From positions 1-64,000 of the forward strand of contig CAYPGQ010000006.1 of assembly GCA_964410125.1 (NCBI GenBank): a DNA stretch of 64,000 nucleotides, written 5' to 3'. This DNA is from G020348385 sp964410125 (GTDB taxonomy: Bacteria > Acidobacteriota > Aminicenantia > Aminicenantales > Aminicenantaceae). Numbering within the stretch: the first letter of the stretch is position 1; every line of letters begins with the position of its first letter. A program made the position numbers and the translations under genes. Below, one piece after another: positions 34,630 through 43,626 of this stretch. Below the pieces are notes generated by a model, which saw only the letters and a program-made list of their open reading frames with translations, made no database searches and had not been told where the DNA came from.

Positions 34630-36399
34630 TCAGTCTTCTTTTTTTCTCTTAAGACCAAGCTCCTGGAGTTGTTTTTCCGAAACATCCGAGGGTGAACCAG
34701 TCAGCAAACACAACGAGCTGGTGGTTTTAGGGAACGGGATGACATCTCTGATGGATCCTTCGTCGGCCAACAGCATCACGATACGATCAAACCCGAGAGC
34801 AATTCCTCCATGAGGAGGAGCACCGAAACGCAGGGCCTCCAAAAAAAATCCGAATTTTGCCTCGATATCTTCCTTCTTCAGGCCAAGAATCCGGAAAATC
34901 CGCTCTTGCACATCGATATCATGGATTCGGATCGAGCCGCCACCGATTTCGACTCCGTTGAGCACCACATCGTAAGCTTTGGCTTTGACCTGAAGGGGAT
35001 ATTCTTCCAGGAGTTTCAAATCTTCATCCTGCGGAGAGGTGAACGGATGGTGCATAGAAAACAACCGTTTTTCATCCTCGTCCCACTCGAAGAGAGGAAA
35101 ATCCGTAACCCAGGCAAACTTGTAAACCCCTGATTTTTTGGCCTCTTCGGGAAAAAGGTCCAGGCGCAGTTCGCCCAAAATCTTAAGAGCCGCGTCTGTT
35201 TTGCCGGCCACCAGCAAGACCAGATCCTGTTCAGAGCCTCCCAGTTTTTCCCAGATGGTTTTAAAGCCACTTTCTTCGAGTTTTAAGCTGGATTTGAATT
35301 CCTGTTGTTTTTTTATCCAGATGATTCCTTTTCCACCCAGGTCTCTGGCTTTTTGGCCGAGTTTGTCCAGCTGACTGCGGGACAAGCTGGCCCCATGAGG
35401 CACCAGAAGGGCTTTCAGATTCCCACCGGAGGCAAGCGCCCCTTGGATAACCTGGGAGTCCAACGAAAAGCCGATCTCTGTCAGGTCTTCAATCTCCATC
35501 CCAAAGCGCAGATCCGGTTTGTCTGTCCCGTATTTGGCCATGCTTTCCTGGTAAGTGAACCGGGGAAAAGGGCGTTTGATCTTCACATCAATCAGTGCAA
35601 AAGTCGACGCCAGCATGGCTTCTACCAAGTCAAACACATCCTGTTGGAAAACAAAGCTCATCTCGATGTCGATCTGTGTGAATTCGGGCTGTCGCTCCGC
35701 GCGCAAATCCTCATCCCGGAAACAGCGCGCGATCTGGAAGTACCGATCAAACCCGGAAATCATCAACAACTGTTTGAAGATTTGGGGAGACTGGGGAAGG
35801 GCAAAAAATCTTCCCTTGTACATGCGACTGGGCACCAGGTAATCCCTAGCCCCTTCTGGAGTCGATTTCGTCAAAAACGGCGTCTCGATCTCATAAAATC
35901 CATTTTGACTCATAAAATTACGGATGGAAAGGGCAGCCTGATGGCGGAGCTTGAAATTCCTCTGCATGGAGGGACGTCTTAAATCCATATACCTATGTTT
36001 GAACCTCAATTCTTCGGTCGCTTGCGGCGGGTCCGACACAATAAACGGAGGAACCGCGGATACGTTCAAGATTTTTAACTCTTTGGCCTGGACTTCAACA
36101 TCTCCGGTCGACAATTGGAGATTGCGCAGATTGTCCTCGCGTGCAGCGACTATTCCTTTAATGCCCAAAACATATTCCATCCGGAGCTTTTTGGTTTTTT
36201 CAAGGAGCGCCTGATTCTCGGAGCCCACTACAACCTGGATCACTCCCTGCCTGTCTCGCAGGTCAATAAACACAAGATTTCCCATATCTCTGTGTTTATG
36301 GACCCATCCAAAAAGCGTGACCTCTTGACCGACATCATCGATGCGGAGGTCTCCGCAATATGTTGTCCTCTTCCAATCAGACAGATAATCGAATCCCAT
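34630..36399 (-). CDS. aspS: Aspartyl-tRNA synthetase
   Basis: A protein of 589 residues from ATG 36399, which shares one base with the hisS stop; an upstream in-frame ATG at 36450 would lie in hisS. The N-terminal OB fold (RIDDVGQEVTLFGWVHKHRD) is followed by class II motif 1, motif 2 (FRDEDLRAERQPEFTQIDIE) and motif 3 (GGIALGFDRIVMLLADEGSI), with the bacterial GAD insertion between. It charges tRNA-Asp. Size fits the bacterial type; a non-discriminating variant cannot be excluded. Confidence 0.95.
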   Translation of the reverse strand: MGFDYLSDWKRTTYCGDLRIDDVGQEVTLFGWVHKHRDMGNLVFIDLRDRQGVIQVVVGSENQALLEKTKKLRMEYVLGIKGIVAAREDNLRNLQLSTGDVEVQAKELKILNVSAVPPFIVSDPPQATEELRFKHRYMDLRRPSMQRNFKLRHQAALSIRNFMSQNGFYEIETPFLTKSTPEGARDYLVPSRMYKGRFFALPQSPQIFKQLLMISGFDRYFQIARCFRDEDLRAERQPEFTQIDIEMSFVFQQDVFDLVEAMLASTFALIDVKIKRPFPRFTYQESMAKYGTDKPDLRFGMEIEDLTEIGFSLDSQVIQGALASGGNLKALLVPHGASLSRSQLDKLGQKARDLGGKGIIWIKKQQEFKSSLKLEESGFKTIWEKLGGSEQDLVLLVAGKTDAALKILGELRLDLFPEEAKKSGVYKFAWVTDFPLFEWDEDEKRLFSMHHPFTSPQDEDLKLLEEYPLQVKAKAYDVVLNGVEIGGGSIRIHDIDVQERIFRILGLKKEDIEAKFGFFLEALRFGAPPHGGIALGFDRIVMLLADEGSIRDVIPFPKTTSSLCLLTGSPSDVSEKQLQELGLKRKKED

Positions 36400-37664
36400 C
36401 ACACGTACTCCGACTCCGATAAAATCTTGAGCAGCTCCCTTTGGGTGCATGTTATTTGTTCCCCCGATTCCATCGTTTTCAACTGGAATTTCTTGTTTTT
36501 GACTTCATCATCACCTATGATCAGCACCCAAGTTGCTTCCAACCTGTCCGCCCGGCTCATCTGATTGCGGAGACTACGTTCTTTGTATTCTATCAGACAC
36601 CCAACGCCAATTCTCCGAATGGCACGTGCCAGATCCATCCCCACCTTTCTGGCCTCCTCTCCCATTGTCACCACATAGACAAAAACGTCCGGTTTCTCTT
36701 CCGTAGGGACCAGAGAAAGCAGCCGCTCCATCCCCACAGCAAACCCGGTGCCACAGACATCCGGCCCTCCAAAATCCTTCATCATGTCGTCGTATCTTCC
36801 GCCCCCAAGGATGGAATCTTGTGCCCCCAGTTTTGAAGAGATGATTTCGAACGTGATTCTGGTGTAATAATCAATGCCTCTGACCAAAAGAGGATCAATC
36901 CGGTATTTTATCCCATACAGATCCAGATAAGACCGGAATTGGCGGAAATTTTCGTCACATTCGGGGCAGAGATAATCCGTGATTTTCGGGAATTCACGTG
37001 CGATCTCCCGGCAGGTTTCGACCTTGCAATCAAAAATCCTCAGGGGATTGGCATCGATCTTCCTTTGACAATCAGAACAAAGTCGGTCTCTGTGGTTTTC
37101 GGCAGCGGCCTTCAACTCCTGATGATAAGCGGGACGACCCTTGCGGCAACCAACAGAGTTCACAAGAATTTCTCTGTCTTTCACCCCGAGGCTGTTGCAC
37201 AGAAAATCCGCCATTTCCACGATTTCGGCATCGATGGCTGGATCTTCCTCTCCAAAAACTTCTATATCGATCTGATGGAACTGCCGGAAACGGCCCTTTT
37301 GGGGTTTGTCATACCGGAACATCGGACCGATATAGTAGAACCGCAACGGTTGAGGTTGCAGGTGAAGCCTGTTCTCGATGATCGAACGGACGATAGACGG
37401 GGTGTACTCAGGACGGAGTGTCAGGGACCGACCTCCTTTGTCCACAAACGTGTACATCTCTTTGGTCACGATATCTGACGTCTGGCCTGTCCCTTTCTCG
37501 AAGAGTTCGGTGGCCTCGAAAACGGGTGTCCTGATTTCCCGATACCCGTACAATTCGAAAATCCCTTTGGCTCGAGCTTCCACCCTCTGCCACTTTCTGG
37601 CTTCCTGCGGAAGGATATCCTTAGTTCCTTTTATCGCGGCCAATTGTTTTTTTTGTGGACTCAT
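36399..37664 (-). CDS. hisS: Histidyl-tRNA synthetase
   Basis: A class II synthetase of 421 residues: motif 1 region AIKGTKDILPQEARKWQ, motif 2 YIGPMFRYDKPQKGRFRQFH, the HisA motifs LVRGIDYYTRITFE and the motif 3 region CGTGFAVGMERL, plus a C-terminal anticodon-binding domain. A CxxC...CPECDE segment at residues about 165-205 is seen in many HisS. Its ATG overlaps the accA stop by 4 bp. Confidence 0.95.
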   Translation of the reverse strand: MSPQKKQLAAIKGTKDILPQEARKWQRVEARAKGIFELYGYREIRTPVFEATELFEKGTGQTSDIVTKEMYTFVDKGGRSLTLRPEYTPSIVRSIIENRLHLQPQPLRFYYIGPMFRYDKPQKGRFRQFHQIDIEVFGEEDPAIDAEIVEMADFLCNSLGVKDREILVNSVGCRKGRPAYHQELKAAAENHRDRLCSDCQRKIDANPLRIFDCKVETCREIAREFPKITDYLCPECDENFRQFRSYLDLYGIKYRIDPLLVRGIDYYTRITFEIISSKLGAQDSILGGGRYDDMMKDFGGPDVCGTGFAVGMERLLSLVPTEEKPDVFVYVVTMGEEARKVGMDLARAIRRIGVGCLIEYKERSLRNQMSRADRLEATWVLIIGDDEVKNKKFQLKTMESGEQITCTQRELLKILSESEYV

Positions 37665-38617
37665 TTTTCGGTGAAAACTCCGATTTTCCGGAATTTCTGG
37701 TAACGTTCCTGTATTCTTTCTTCCGGAGATTTATTTTCCAGTTTCTTGAGTGCAGCATTCAGGTGTTTATTCACATTTTTGAACGTTTGCCCATAGTCAA
37801 CATGGGCACCTCCCGGTGGTTCGGGAATGACCGTATCGACAACGCCAAATTCCATCAAGTCCTTAGACAAAAATTTCAAATTCTCGGCGGCCAAGTCCAC
37901 CGCACTTTGATCCTTCCAGAGAATGGCTGCACAACCCTCCGGCGAAATCACCGAGTAGAAGGAATACTCAAGCATCAAAATTGCATCCCCTACGCCAATA
38001 GCCAGGGCACCTCCGCTTCCCCCCTCTCCGATCACAACATTGATCACCGGCACACGGAGCTTTGCGATTTCTTTGAGGTTATAGGCGATAGCCTCGGCCT
38101 GTCCTTTTTCCTCTGCCTGAATTCCCGGGTAAGCCCCAGGAGTATCTATAAGGGTGATAACAGGAAAGCCGAACTTTTCTGCCAGCTTCATCACCCTCAA
38201 GGCTTTTCGATACCCCTCCGGATTGGGTTGTCCGAAGTTTCGTGCCAGTCTTTGTCTTGTGGTCCGTCCCTTCTGGTGACCGATGAACGCGACTGTGCGC
38301 CCGTGGTAAAACCCAAAACCAGCTATGAGAGCAGGATCATCACCTGCTCGGCGATCCCCATGAAGCTCGGTAAAATCGGTTGTCAGGAATTCCAGATAAT
38401 CCAACGTGTATGGTCTTTTCGGATGGCGGGCGATTTGCACGATATGAATAGGGGAAAAATTGGCACTTATCTGGGTCCACTCGTCCTTGATTTTTGCTCT
38501 CAGGTCCTCAATCTTTTTCCTTTTGTCAGGATTGTCAGATTCCTGGATCTTGTCTATCTCCGCCTTTAAAGCAGCGATGCCTTTTTCCAATTGATAAAAA
38601 TCTTTTTTTTCTTTCAT
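37661..38617 (-). CDS. accA: Acetyl-CoA carboxylase carboxyltransferase subunit alpha
   Basis: A protein of 318 residues from ATG 38617; ATG 38623 would add two residues. Conserved parts are PYTLDYLEFLTTDFTELHGD, GHQKGRTTRQRLARNFG, NPEGYRKALRVMKLAEKFG, LIDTPGAYPGIQAEEKGQAE and GEGGSGGALAIGVGD. With AccD (not in this window) it transfers the carboxyl group from biotin to acetyl-CoA in fatty-acid synthesis. It heads the accA-hisS-aspS operon. The upstream 0.4 kb has no confident gene. Confidence 0.95.
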   Translation of the reverse strand: MKEKKDFYQLEKGIAALKAEIDKIQESDNPDKRKKIEDLRAKIKDEWTQISANFSPIHIVQIARHPKRPYTLDYLEFLTTDFTELHGDRRAGDDPALIAGFGFYHGRTVAFIGHQKGRTTRQRLARNFGQPNPEGYRKALRVMKLAEKFGFPVITLIDTPGAYPGIQAEEKGQAEAIAYNLKEIAKLRVPVINVVIGEGGSGGALAIGVGDAILMLEYSFYSVISPEGCAAILWKDQSAVDLAAENLKFLSKDLMEFGVVDTVIPEPPGGAHVDYGQTFKNVNKHLNAALKKLENKSPEERIQERYQKFRKIGVFTEK

Positions 38618-38847
38618 CGGCAAAAAGAATGGTTCGATTGAATGACCTCGTTTATTCTATAGAAAAAACCGGGAACTGGCAACTTTTTCTCCGCTTGGGT
38701 AAGCATACTTATATCCATGATGTCAAAAGGTTTTATATAGGCTTTTAGGAATGGTCTTGCTCCCGTGAAGATTTTTGTCGTGCTCAATACATCCTCGCCG
38801 ACAATATGGGGATGCCCCCATATTGCTTCCCTCGAAGAGCGGTTCAT
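38614..38847 (-). CDS. Possible small ORF ahead of accA (77 aa), unrecognised
   Basis: An open frame of 77 codons whose stop overlaps the accA ATG (4 bp). It contains VGEDVLSTTKIFTGARPFLK and DISMLTQAEKKLPVPGFFYR and matches no family I know. The tight coupling to accA is the only support. A perfect palindrome at 38802-38825 falls inside it, which argues that the DNA may serve as a structured leader rather than as a gene. Weak call. Confidence 0.25.
   Translation of the reverse strand: MNRSSREAIWGHPHIVGEDVLSTTKIFTGARPFLKAYIKPFDIMDISMLTQAEKKLPVPGFFYRINEVIQSNHSFCR
38802..38825. repeat. Perfect palindrome (10 bp arms, 4 bp loop) upstream of accA
   Basis: CAATATGGGG (38802-38811) and CCCCATATTG (38816-38825) are exact inverted repeats around ATGC. 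No T-run follows on either strand, so it is not a typical terminator. It could be an operator or a leader hairpin of the accA transcript. Confidence 0.7.
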
Positions 38848-39045
38848 AATGGCTAATCTTCAATGGTCGCTTCAACCATCCCCAAAAGCCCAACTTATCA
38901 CGGAAATAAGGATGTTTCCTCTGCTTGGGTAAAGGTCTCTTTTTCTGGAGTGCCTTTCTTGACTATCGGGAAAGGAGGGGTGCTTGCCACTGGAGGCAAA
39001 AAAAATCGGCATCTGGAGCGGAATCGAGGAAGAAAGGAGGAGGAT
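38848..39045. other. Gene-free stretch between the secreted protein gene and the accA leader
   Basis: Together with 38618-38847 this makes about 430 bp without a confident gene. A plus-strand frame crosses 38863-39243 but is antisense to the 39.0 kb gene and has no family pattern. The motif GCTTGGGTAA occurs twice in the same orientation (near 38692 and 38921), perhaps a decayed duplication. A weak promoter for accA (TTGAAG/CATTAT, minus) is possible near 38850-38875. Confidence 0.4.
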
Positions 39046-39744
39046 TTAGCGGATGGGCGCGCCTACCTGGGTGCGCAGAACCCTCAGGTTCTGGGAGGAT
39101 ATATCAAGACTGTTCAAGACTCCCCGCTCATCCGTCTCGATCTCGATTTCTGTCGTACCTATACGCAGAATAAGACGACACGGAAAATCTTGTTTTGGTC
39201 CGAGGCTGGAAGGGATTTCCATCTGAGGGATGATATAAGCTAAAATCTCCGCGGTCTCTTGAAGGCCGCAACGAAATTTTTTTGTCAAAACCATATACGG
39301 AGAAAACACAGGATTGGGCAAAAGGACGGCATCCCTTTTTATATCTACCGTTTCCGTCCGTTCTTGGCCGGCCACCTGATTAGTGTTCACGACCTTTCCT
39401 TCTGAAAAAAAGCTCTGGATATCTTGGTTCACACCACTGACCTGTCCCTTAAATGTATATCTTTCGGGAATGAAACTTTTGTCTACGCGGATAACCAATC
39501 GCTCGATCTCGATGGCAATCGGCTTTGTCATTCTCCCTCGCACCGTCAAAGTGAAACCTGTGTTATCTTCTTCCCAAGAATACTCTTCATATCCCACCTG
39601 TTCCTGCATAAAGTAGATAGACAGGGTTCCCGTCTCCGAAGCATAAGCAAATACTCCTGACATTCGGGAAGGAAAGGAAATGATAAGTAAAAGGAGGCTG
39701 CAAAAGACGATTTTTTTTCGAATTTTTTTCCTATTCCACGACAA
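39046..39744 (-). CDS. Secreted beta-rich protein of unknown function
   Basis: A protein of 232 residues with a signal peptide or N-terminal anchor (KKIVFCSLLLLIISFPSRMS, cleavage near FAYASE). The mature part is a series of beta strands: LSIYFMQEQVGYEEYSWEED, MTKPIAIEIERLVIRVDKSF, and ILRIGTTEIEIETDERGVLN. It is loosely like the beta-sandwich of DUF3108-type periplasmic proteins or the N-domain in front of some secreted hydrolases, but no catalytic domain follows. The stop is followed by 0.4 kb with no gene, so a longer ancestor may have lost its C-terminus. It overlaps the YbjQ-like gene by 14 bp. Confidence 0.6.
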   Translation of the reverse strand: MSWNRKKIRKKIVFCSLLLLIISFPSRMSGVFAYASETGTLSIYFMQEQVGYEEYSWEEDNTGFTLTVRGRMTKPIAIEIERLVIRVDKSFIPERYTFKGQVSGVNQDIQSFFSEGKVVNTNQVAGQERTETVDIKRDAVLLPNPVFSPYMVLTKKFRCGLQETAEILAYIIPQMEIPSSLGPKQDFPCRLILRIGTTEIEIETDERGVLNSLDISSQNLRVLRTQVGAPIR

Positions 39745-40045
39745 CAGCTGTCCCGTAAGCCAGGATCTCCGAGGCGCTCTGCATAATCATCGAAGTGGTG
39801 AACCGAACATTGATGACGGCATTGGCTCCCATTCCCTCAGCTTCTTCGATCATGCGATCGAGTGCTTGTTCGCGCGACTCCGCCATCATTTTGGTATAGT
39901 CACGAATCTCGCCCCCAACGACATTCTTGAGGGCTGCTGATATATCGCGTCCGATGTGGCGGGCTCGGATGGTGTTTCCCCGACACAATCCCAGTGTTTT
40001 TTTGATGGTTTTTCCAGGGACAAAATCTGTATTAACGAAAATCAT
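39731..40045 (-). CDS. YbjQ/UPF0145-family protein
   Basis: A protein of 104 residues. GNTIRARHIGRDISAALKNV, VGGEIRDYTKMMAESREQAL, DRMIEEAEGMGANAVINVRF and EILAYGTAVVVE reproduce the YbjQ (heavy-metal-binding-domain) family, a small pentameric fold of uncertain role. It overlaps the anti-sigma gene by 4 bp and so probably belongs to the same sigma-controlled operon. Confidence 0.88.
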   Translation of the reverse strand: MIFVNTDFVPGKTIKKTLGLCRGNTIRARHIGRDISAALKNVVGGEIRDYTKMMAESREQALDRMIEEAEGMGANAVINVRFTTSMIMQSASEILAYGTAVVVE

Positions 40046-40488
40046 TTCTCAACCTCCTTGTATCTTTCTCTCTTGTGAACAAAAAGCTGCTCTCTGAGAA
40101 GGGACACCAACAAAACAACCACCCCACCAAGAGCGGTAAGAATTCCGACCTTCAGCAGGAGCGGAGTGGAGGAATCCTGGATGATCCCTTCTACGGCTTT
40201 GTAGCCGCCAAAAAACAATAAAATCATACCACCGATCGAGAGAAGAATCCACCCAATCCCGCGTTCCAGACGATTGTAGACCGTGTTCCAGTAGACTTTC
40301 CACATTTCCTTTTGAGGTTTTTTCAGTTGCATTTTTCCCATCACCTCCTCAAATTTGCCCATTTCTTCAAATTCCCTCCGGCACTCCGCGCACTGCTCGA
40401 GGTGTTCTTCCAGCATCTGTTTTTCTCTGTTGCCCAACTCTCCGTCATGGTAGGAAGAAATGAGTTCTTTTATTTTCTGATGGTCCAT
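40042..40488 (-). CDS. zf-HC2 anti-sigma factor (second module)
   Basis: A protein of 148 residues. The zinc-binding motif is EEHLEQCAECRREFEEM (His-x3-Cys-x2-Cys) at about residues 28-40, with His and acidic residues of the family in SSYHDGELG ahead. Two membrane segments (GIGWILLSIGGMILLFFGGY; KVGILTALGGVVVLLVSLL) make a hairpin with little periplasmic exposure. It should regulate the sigma factor encoded 21 bp upstream. It differs from the first module, which has one membrane segment. Confidence 0.85.
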   Translation of the reverse strand: MDHQKIKELISSYHDGELGNREKQMLEEHLEQCAECRREFEEMGKFEEVMGKMQLKKPQKEMWKVYWNTVYNRLERGIGWILLSIGGMILLFFGGYKAVEGIIQDSSTPLLLKVGILTALGGVVVLLVSLLREQLFVHKRERYKEVEK

Positions 40489-40509
40489 GAATCGCTCCTG
40501 ATTGATTCC

Positions 40510-41163
40510 CTATTCAAAACCCATGTATTTTCCGATGATCCCCTTAAGCTTTTTTTTTGCATAAAACAGAGAGGACATCACCGTACCGATCGGTTTCCCG
40601 ATGAGCTCGGCAATCTCTGCGTAAGAAAACTGCCGAAAATAACGAAGAATGACAATTTCCCTTTGCTCGAAGGAAAGCTTTTCTATGCCTTTCCATAATG
40701 TTTCCTTCATTTCCCGGTCTTCTTTTTCCTCTGCAAGGACGTGAACATCCTCTAGAGGGATCGCACGCATCCTGTGTTTGCGTTTCAGCTGATCGATGCA
40801 GAGATTTCTCAGCAAACGATAGAACCAAGGGAAAAACGGTTTGCTGGTTTCAAACATTTTGATCTTACGGAATGCTTTGATAAAGGCATCCTGGGAAACA
40901 TCCAGGGCATCCTGCTGATTGTGGACAAAGCCCAAAGCGATATAATAAGCTGAATGCATGTACCTTTTCACGATCGCACCGTAAGCCTCTTTATCTCCCT
41001 TCTGCACCGCTTCCAATAACTCCCTTTCCGACACCTCTCTGTCCACTCGGACACGAACTTTATCGCCGGGAAAAACCTGATCCTTGTACAAAGCTACTTC
41101 TTCTGCCATTTCTTTTTTCCTACTCTTATATACGTCGTTGTCTTTGGGTTTATTCATTGGCAA
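40510..41163 (-). CDS. ECF RNA polymerase sigma factor (second module)
   Basis: A protein of 217 residues. Region 2 spans LLEAVQKGDKEAYGAIVKRY to DVSQDAFIKAFRKIKMFE and PWFYRLLRNLCIDQLKR; region 4 is KLSFEQREIVILRYFRQFSY with the helix-turn-helix YAEIAELIGKPIGTVMSSLF. About 45 extra residues precede region 2. The gene overlaps rlmB by 10 bp, so sigma expression is coupled to a ribosome-modification gene. The downstream zf-HC2 and YbjQ genes complete a module. Confidence 0.9.
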   Translation of the reverse strand: MPMNKPKDNDVYKSRKKEMAEEVALYKDQVFPGDKVRVRVDREVSERELLEAVQKGDKEAYGAIVKRYMHSAYYIALGFVHNQQDALDVSQDAFIKAFRKIKMFETSKPFFPWFYRLLRNLCIDQLKRKHRMRAIPLEDVHVLAEEKEDREMKETLWKGIEKLSFEQREIVILRYFRQFSYAEIAELIGKPIGTVMSSLFYAKKKLKGIIGKYMGFE

Positions 41164-41852
41164 ATACTCTTTCTTTGCCGGACAACCTCGTATATAAAAA
41201 TAGCTGCAGCCGCGGCCACGTTGAGAGAGGTTATTGTCCCGAGAAGAGGGATAGAAAGAACCTTATCACATTTCTGCCTGACCAAAGGTCTCATTCCCTT
41301 GCCCTCAGAGCCAAAAATGAGTCCGACGGGAACAGTGTAGTCAAACTCATGCCAGAGTCTTTCGCCTCCCTCCTCGGCTCCTATCAACCACACCTCTTTT
41401 TTTCTCAATTCCTCCATGGTCCGGGCCAAATTTTTAACGCGCGCCACTTTCACATGCTCAAGAGCTCCTGATGCCACCACGGCAACAGTATCGGTCAAAA
41501 GCGCTGCCCGTCTCTCGGGTATTACGATGCCATCCACGCCTGCGCCTTCTGCCGTCCGGATGATGGCACCCAGATTTTGAGGGTCCCCAATGCCGTCCAG
41601 AAGCACCAGGAATGGGATTTCCGACGACGTCAGGATCGCATCCAGAGAAGCGTATTCTTTGGCCGCCAAAAGGGCAATCGCCCCCTGATGATGTGGGTCT
41701 ATGCTGTTCAATTTTTTTTGAGGTAAGTAAAAAAACGGGATGCGGTTTTTTTTTGCCCATCCGACAATTTCGGCAATTTTGGCTCTGCCTGCTCCCTCTT
41801 GGATGAGTATCTTATTCACCCGCTCGGGTGAATGCTTTATCGCTTCCAACAT
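41154..41852 (-). CDS. rlmB: SpoU/TrmH-family rRNA 2'-O-methyltransferase (RlmB-like)
   Basis: A protein of at least 232 residues. The SPOUT motifs are LVLLDGIGDPQNLGAIIRTA (motif 1), VGLIFGSEGKGM (motif 2) and LSIPLLGTITSLNVAAAAAI (motif 3, the trefoil knot). The N-terminal substrate-binding part starts with MLEAIKHSPERVNKILIQEG. Family members have about ten more residues before this; the open frame continues upstream as KISRLNP with no ATG, GTG or TTG before a stop, leaving ATT 41888 behind GGGGGAAGGG as a possible non-AUG start. Specificity for 23S G2251 is inferred from family size. Confidence 0.85.
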   Translation of the reverse strand: MLEAIKHSPERVNKILIQEGAGRAKIAEIVGWAKKNRIPFFYLPQKKLNSIDPHHQGAIALLAAKEYASLDAILTSSEIPFLVLLDGIGDPQNLGAIIRTAEGAGVDGIVIPERRAALLTDTVAVVASGALEHVKVARVKNLARTMEELRKKEVWLIGAEEGGERLWHEFDYTVPVGLIFGSEGKGMRPLVRQKCDKVLSIPLLGTITSLNVAAAAAIFIYEVVRQRKSICQ

Positions 41853-41907
41853 GGGATTAAGACGGCTGATTTTTTCCTTTTCTTGAATCCCTTCCCCCTA
41901 TAATGTC

Positions 41908-43626
41908 CTATGAAGATGTTTTCTTTTGGGCCTTTTCGATTTTGGCCCAAGTGTCCCGAAGTGTCGCCGTCCGGTTGAACACAGGCCTTTCCGGTGAAGA
42001 GTCTTCGGAATCCAGACAAAAATATCCCTTTCTCAGGAATTGACACCAATCTCCCGGCTTGGCATCGGCAAGGCTCGGCTCAACCTGGCAGGAGTGCAGA
42101 ATCTCGAGTGACTTGGGATTCAGAGCGCTGTGCCAGTCTCCCCCCTTTTCATCGTCAGCGGGATTCTCTCTGAAAAACAGATGATCATAAAGCCGGACTT
42201 CGGCCGGGATTGCCTGAGGTACAGAAACCCAGTGAAGGGTTCCCCTGACCATCCGGCCATCCTTTGACCAGCCTCCTTTCGTTTCCGGATCATAGGTACA
42301 ATGAAGTTCGATAATTTCCCCTGTTTGGGGCTCTTTTGTTACCTCTTCGCACTTTATGTAATAGGCATGTTTGAGCCGGACTTCTCGGCCAGGGGCCAAA
42401 CGGAAAAACTTTCTCGGTGGATCTTCCCGGAAATCATCCTGTTCGATGTACAATTCACGGGAAAACGGGACTTTTCGACTTCCCATGCTCGGGTCCTCGG
42501 GATTGTTTTCTGCATCCAGCATCTCGACCTGGCCCTCAGGGTAGTTATCGATGATTACTCTTAAAGGCCGCAAAACCGCCATTACCCGTGGGGCATTCTT
42601 GTTCAGGTCCTCACGCAAACAGTGCTCCAGCAGAGCGATGTCTACAGTGCTTTCTCTTTTGGCCAATCCGATACGGTCGCAAAAATTCCTGATGGACTCT
42701 GGCGTGTATCCACGCCTGTGCAAACCCGATATGGTCGGCATCCGGGGATCATTCCAGCCGATCACATGTCCCTCCTCTACCAGCTGCAGGAGTTTCCGCT
42801 TGCTCATCACCGTGTAGGAAAGATTGAGGCGGGCAAATTCGATCTGCTGAGGATTATGAACCTCCAATTGTTCGAGGAACCAGTTGTACAAAGGGCGGTG
42901 GTCCTCAAACTCCAAGGTGCAGATAGAATGGGTAATTCCCTCAATGGAGTCGGACTGACCATGGGCCCAATCGTAGGTGGGGTAGATGCACCACTTATCA
43001 CTGGTTCTATGATGTGTCGCCCTGAGGATACGGTACATCACGGGATCTCGCATATTCAAGTTCGGAGAGGCCATGTCGATCTTTGCTCGAAGAGTCCGGG
43101 AACCATCCGCAAATTCCCCGTTGCGCATGCGGTCCAGAAAATCCGCATTCTCCTCGACTGACCTATTCCGATAAGGACTGTTTTTTCCTGGTTCTTTCAG
43201 CGTGCCTCTGTATGCCCGGATTTCATCTGCACTCAGGTCGCAAACATAGGCCTTGCCCTTTTGGACAAGTTGCAAGGCATATTCATACAATTTCTCGAAA
43301 TAATCAGAAGCGAAAAAAAGACGGTCTTCCCAATCGAACCCGAGCCAACGGATGTCCTCTTTGATGGACTCCACATATTCCATTTCTTCTTTGATAGGGT
43401 TGGTGTCATCGAACCGCAGATTGCAAAGCCCCTGATACTCGGAGGCAAGACCAAAGTTCAGGCAGATGGACTTGGCGTGTCCGATATGAAGATACCCGTT
43501 TGGCTCAGGAGGAAAACGGGTATGGACTCGCCCGTGGTTTTTGTTCATCTCCAAATCTTGGTCGATGATGGTCCGGATGAAGTCTCTGATTATGCCTTGT
43601 TTGCCCTCTTTCCGATCGTTCTTCAT
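41908..43626 (-). CDS. glnS: Glutaminyl-tRNA synthetase
   Basis: A class I synthetase of 572 residues. The HIGH box is FPPEPNGYLHIGHAKSICLN, the KMSKS-like box is VMSKRKLLQLVEEG, and DDTNPIKEEMEYVESI, PTYDWAHGQSDSIEGITHS are family motifs; two beta-barrel anticodon domains end the protein. It charges tRNA-Gln directly. Most bacteria instead use GatCAB, so GlnS here reflects the lineage in which eukaryote-like GlnS was acquired. It overlaps gltX by 4 bp. Confidence 0.95.
   Translation of the reverse strand: MKNDRKEGKQGIIRDFIRTIIDQDLEMNKNHGRVHTRFPPEPNGYLHIGHAKSICLNFGLASEYQGLCNLRFDDTNPIKEEMEYVESIKEDIRWLGFDWEDRLFFASDYFEKLYEYALQLVQKGKAYVCDLSADEIRAYRGTLKEPGKNSPYRNRSVEENADFLDRMRNGEFADGSRTLRAKIDMASPNLNMRDPVMYRILRATHHRTSDKWCIYPTYDWAHGQSDSIEGITHSICTLEFEDHRPLYNWFLEQLEVHNPQQIEFARLNLSYTVMSKRKLLQLVEEGHVIGWNDPRMPTISGLHRRGYTPESIRNFCDRIGLAKRESTVDIALLEHCLREDLNKNAPRVMAVLRPLRVIIDNYPEGQVEMLDAENNPEDPSMGSRKVPFSRELYIEQDDFREDPPRKFFRLAPGREVRLKHAYYIKCEEVTKEPQTGEIIELHCTYDPETKGGWSKDGRMVRGTLHWVSVPQAIPAEVRLYDHLFFRENPADDEKGGDWHSALNPKSLEILHSCQVEPSLADAKPGDWCQFLRKGYFCLDSEDSSPERPVFNRTATLRDTWAKIEKAQKKTSS

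Noticed and set aside
37655..38569. 304-codon open frame on the plus strand
   Set aside because: Antisense to accA, which is unmistakable. High-identity codons produce the long opposite frame.
38863..39243. 126-codon plus-strand frame
   Set aside because: Mostly antisense to the secreted beta-rich protein gene and without recognisable domains.
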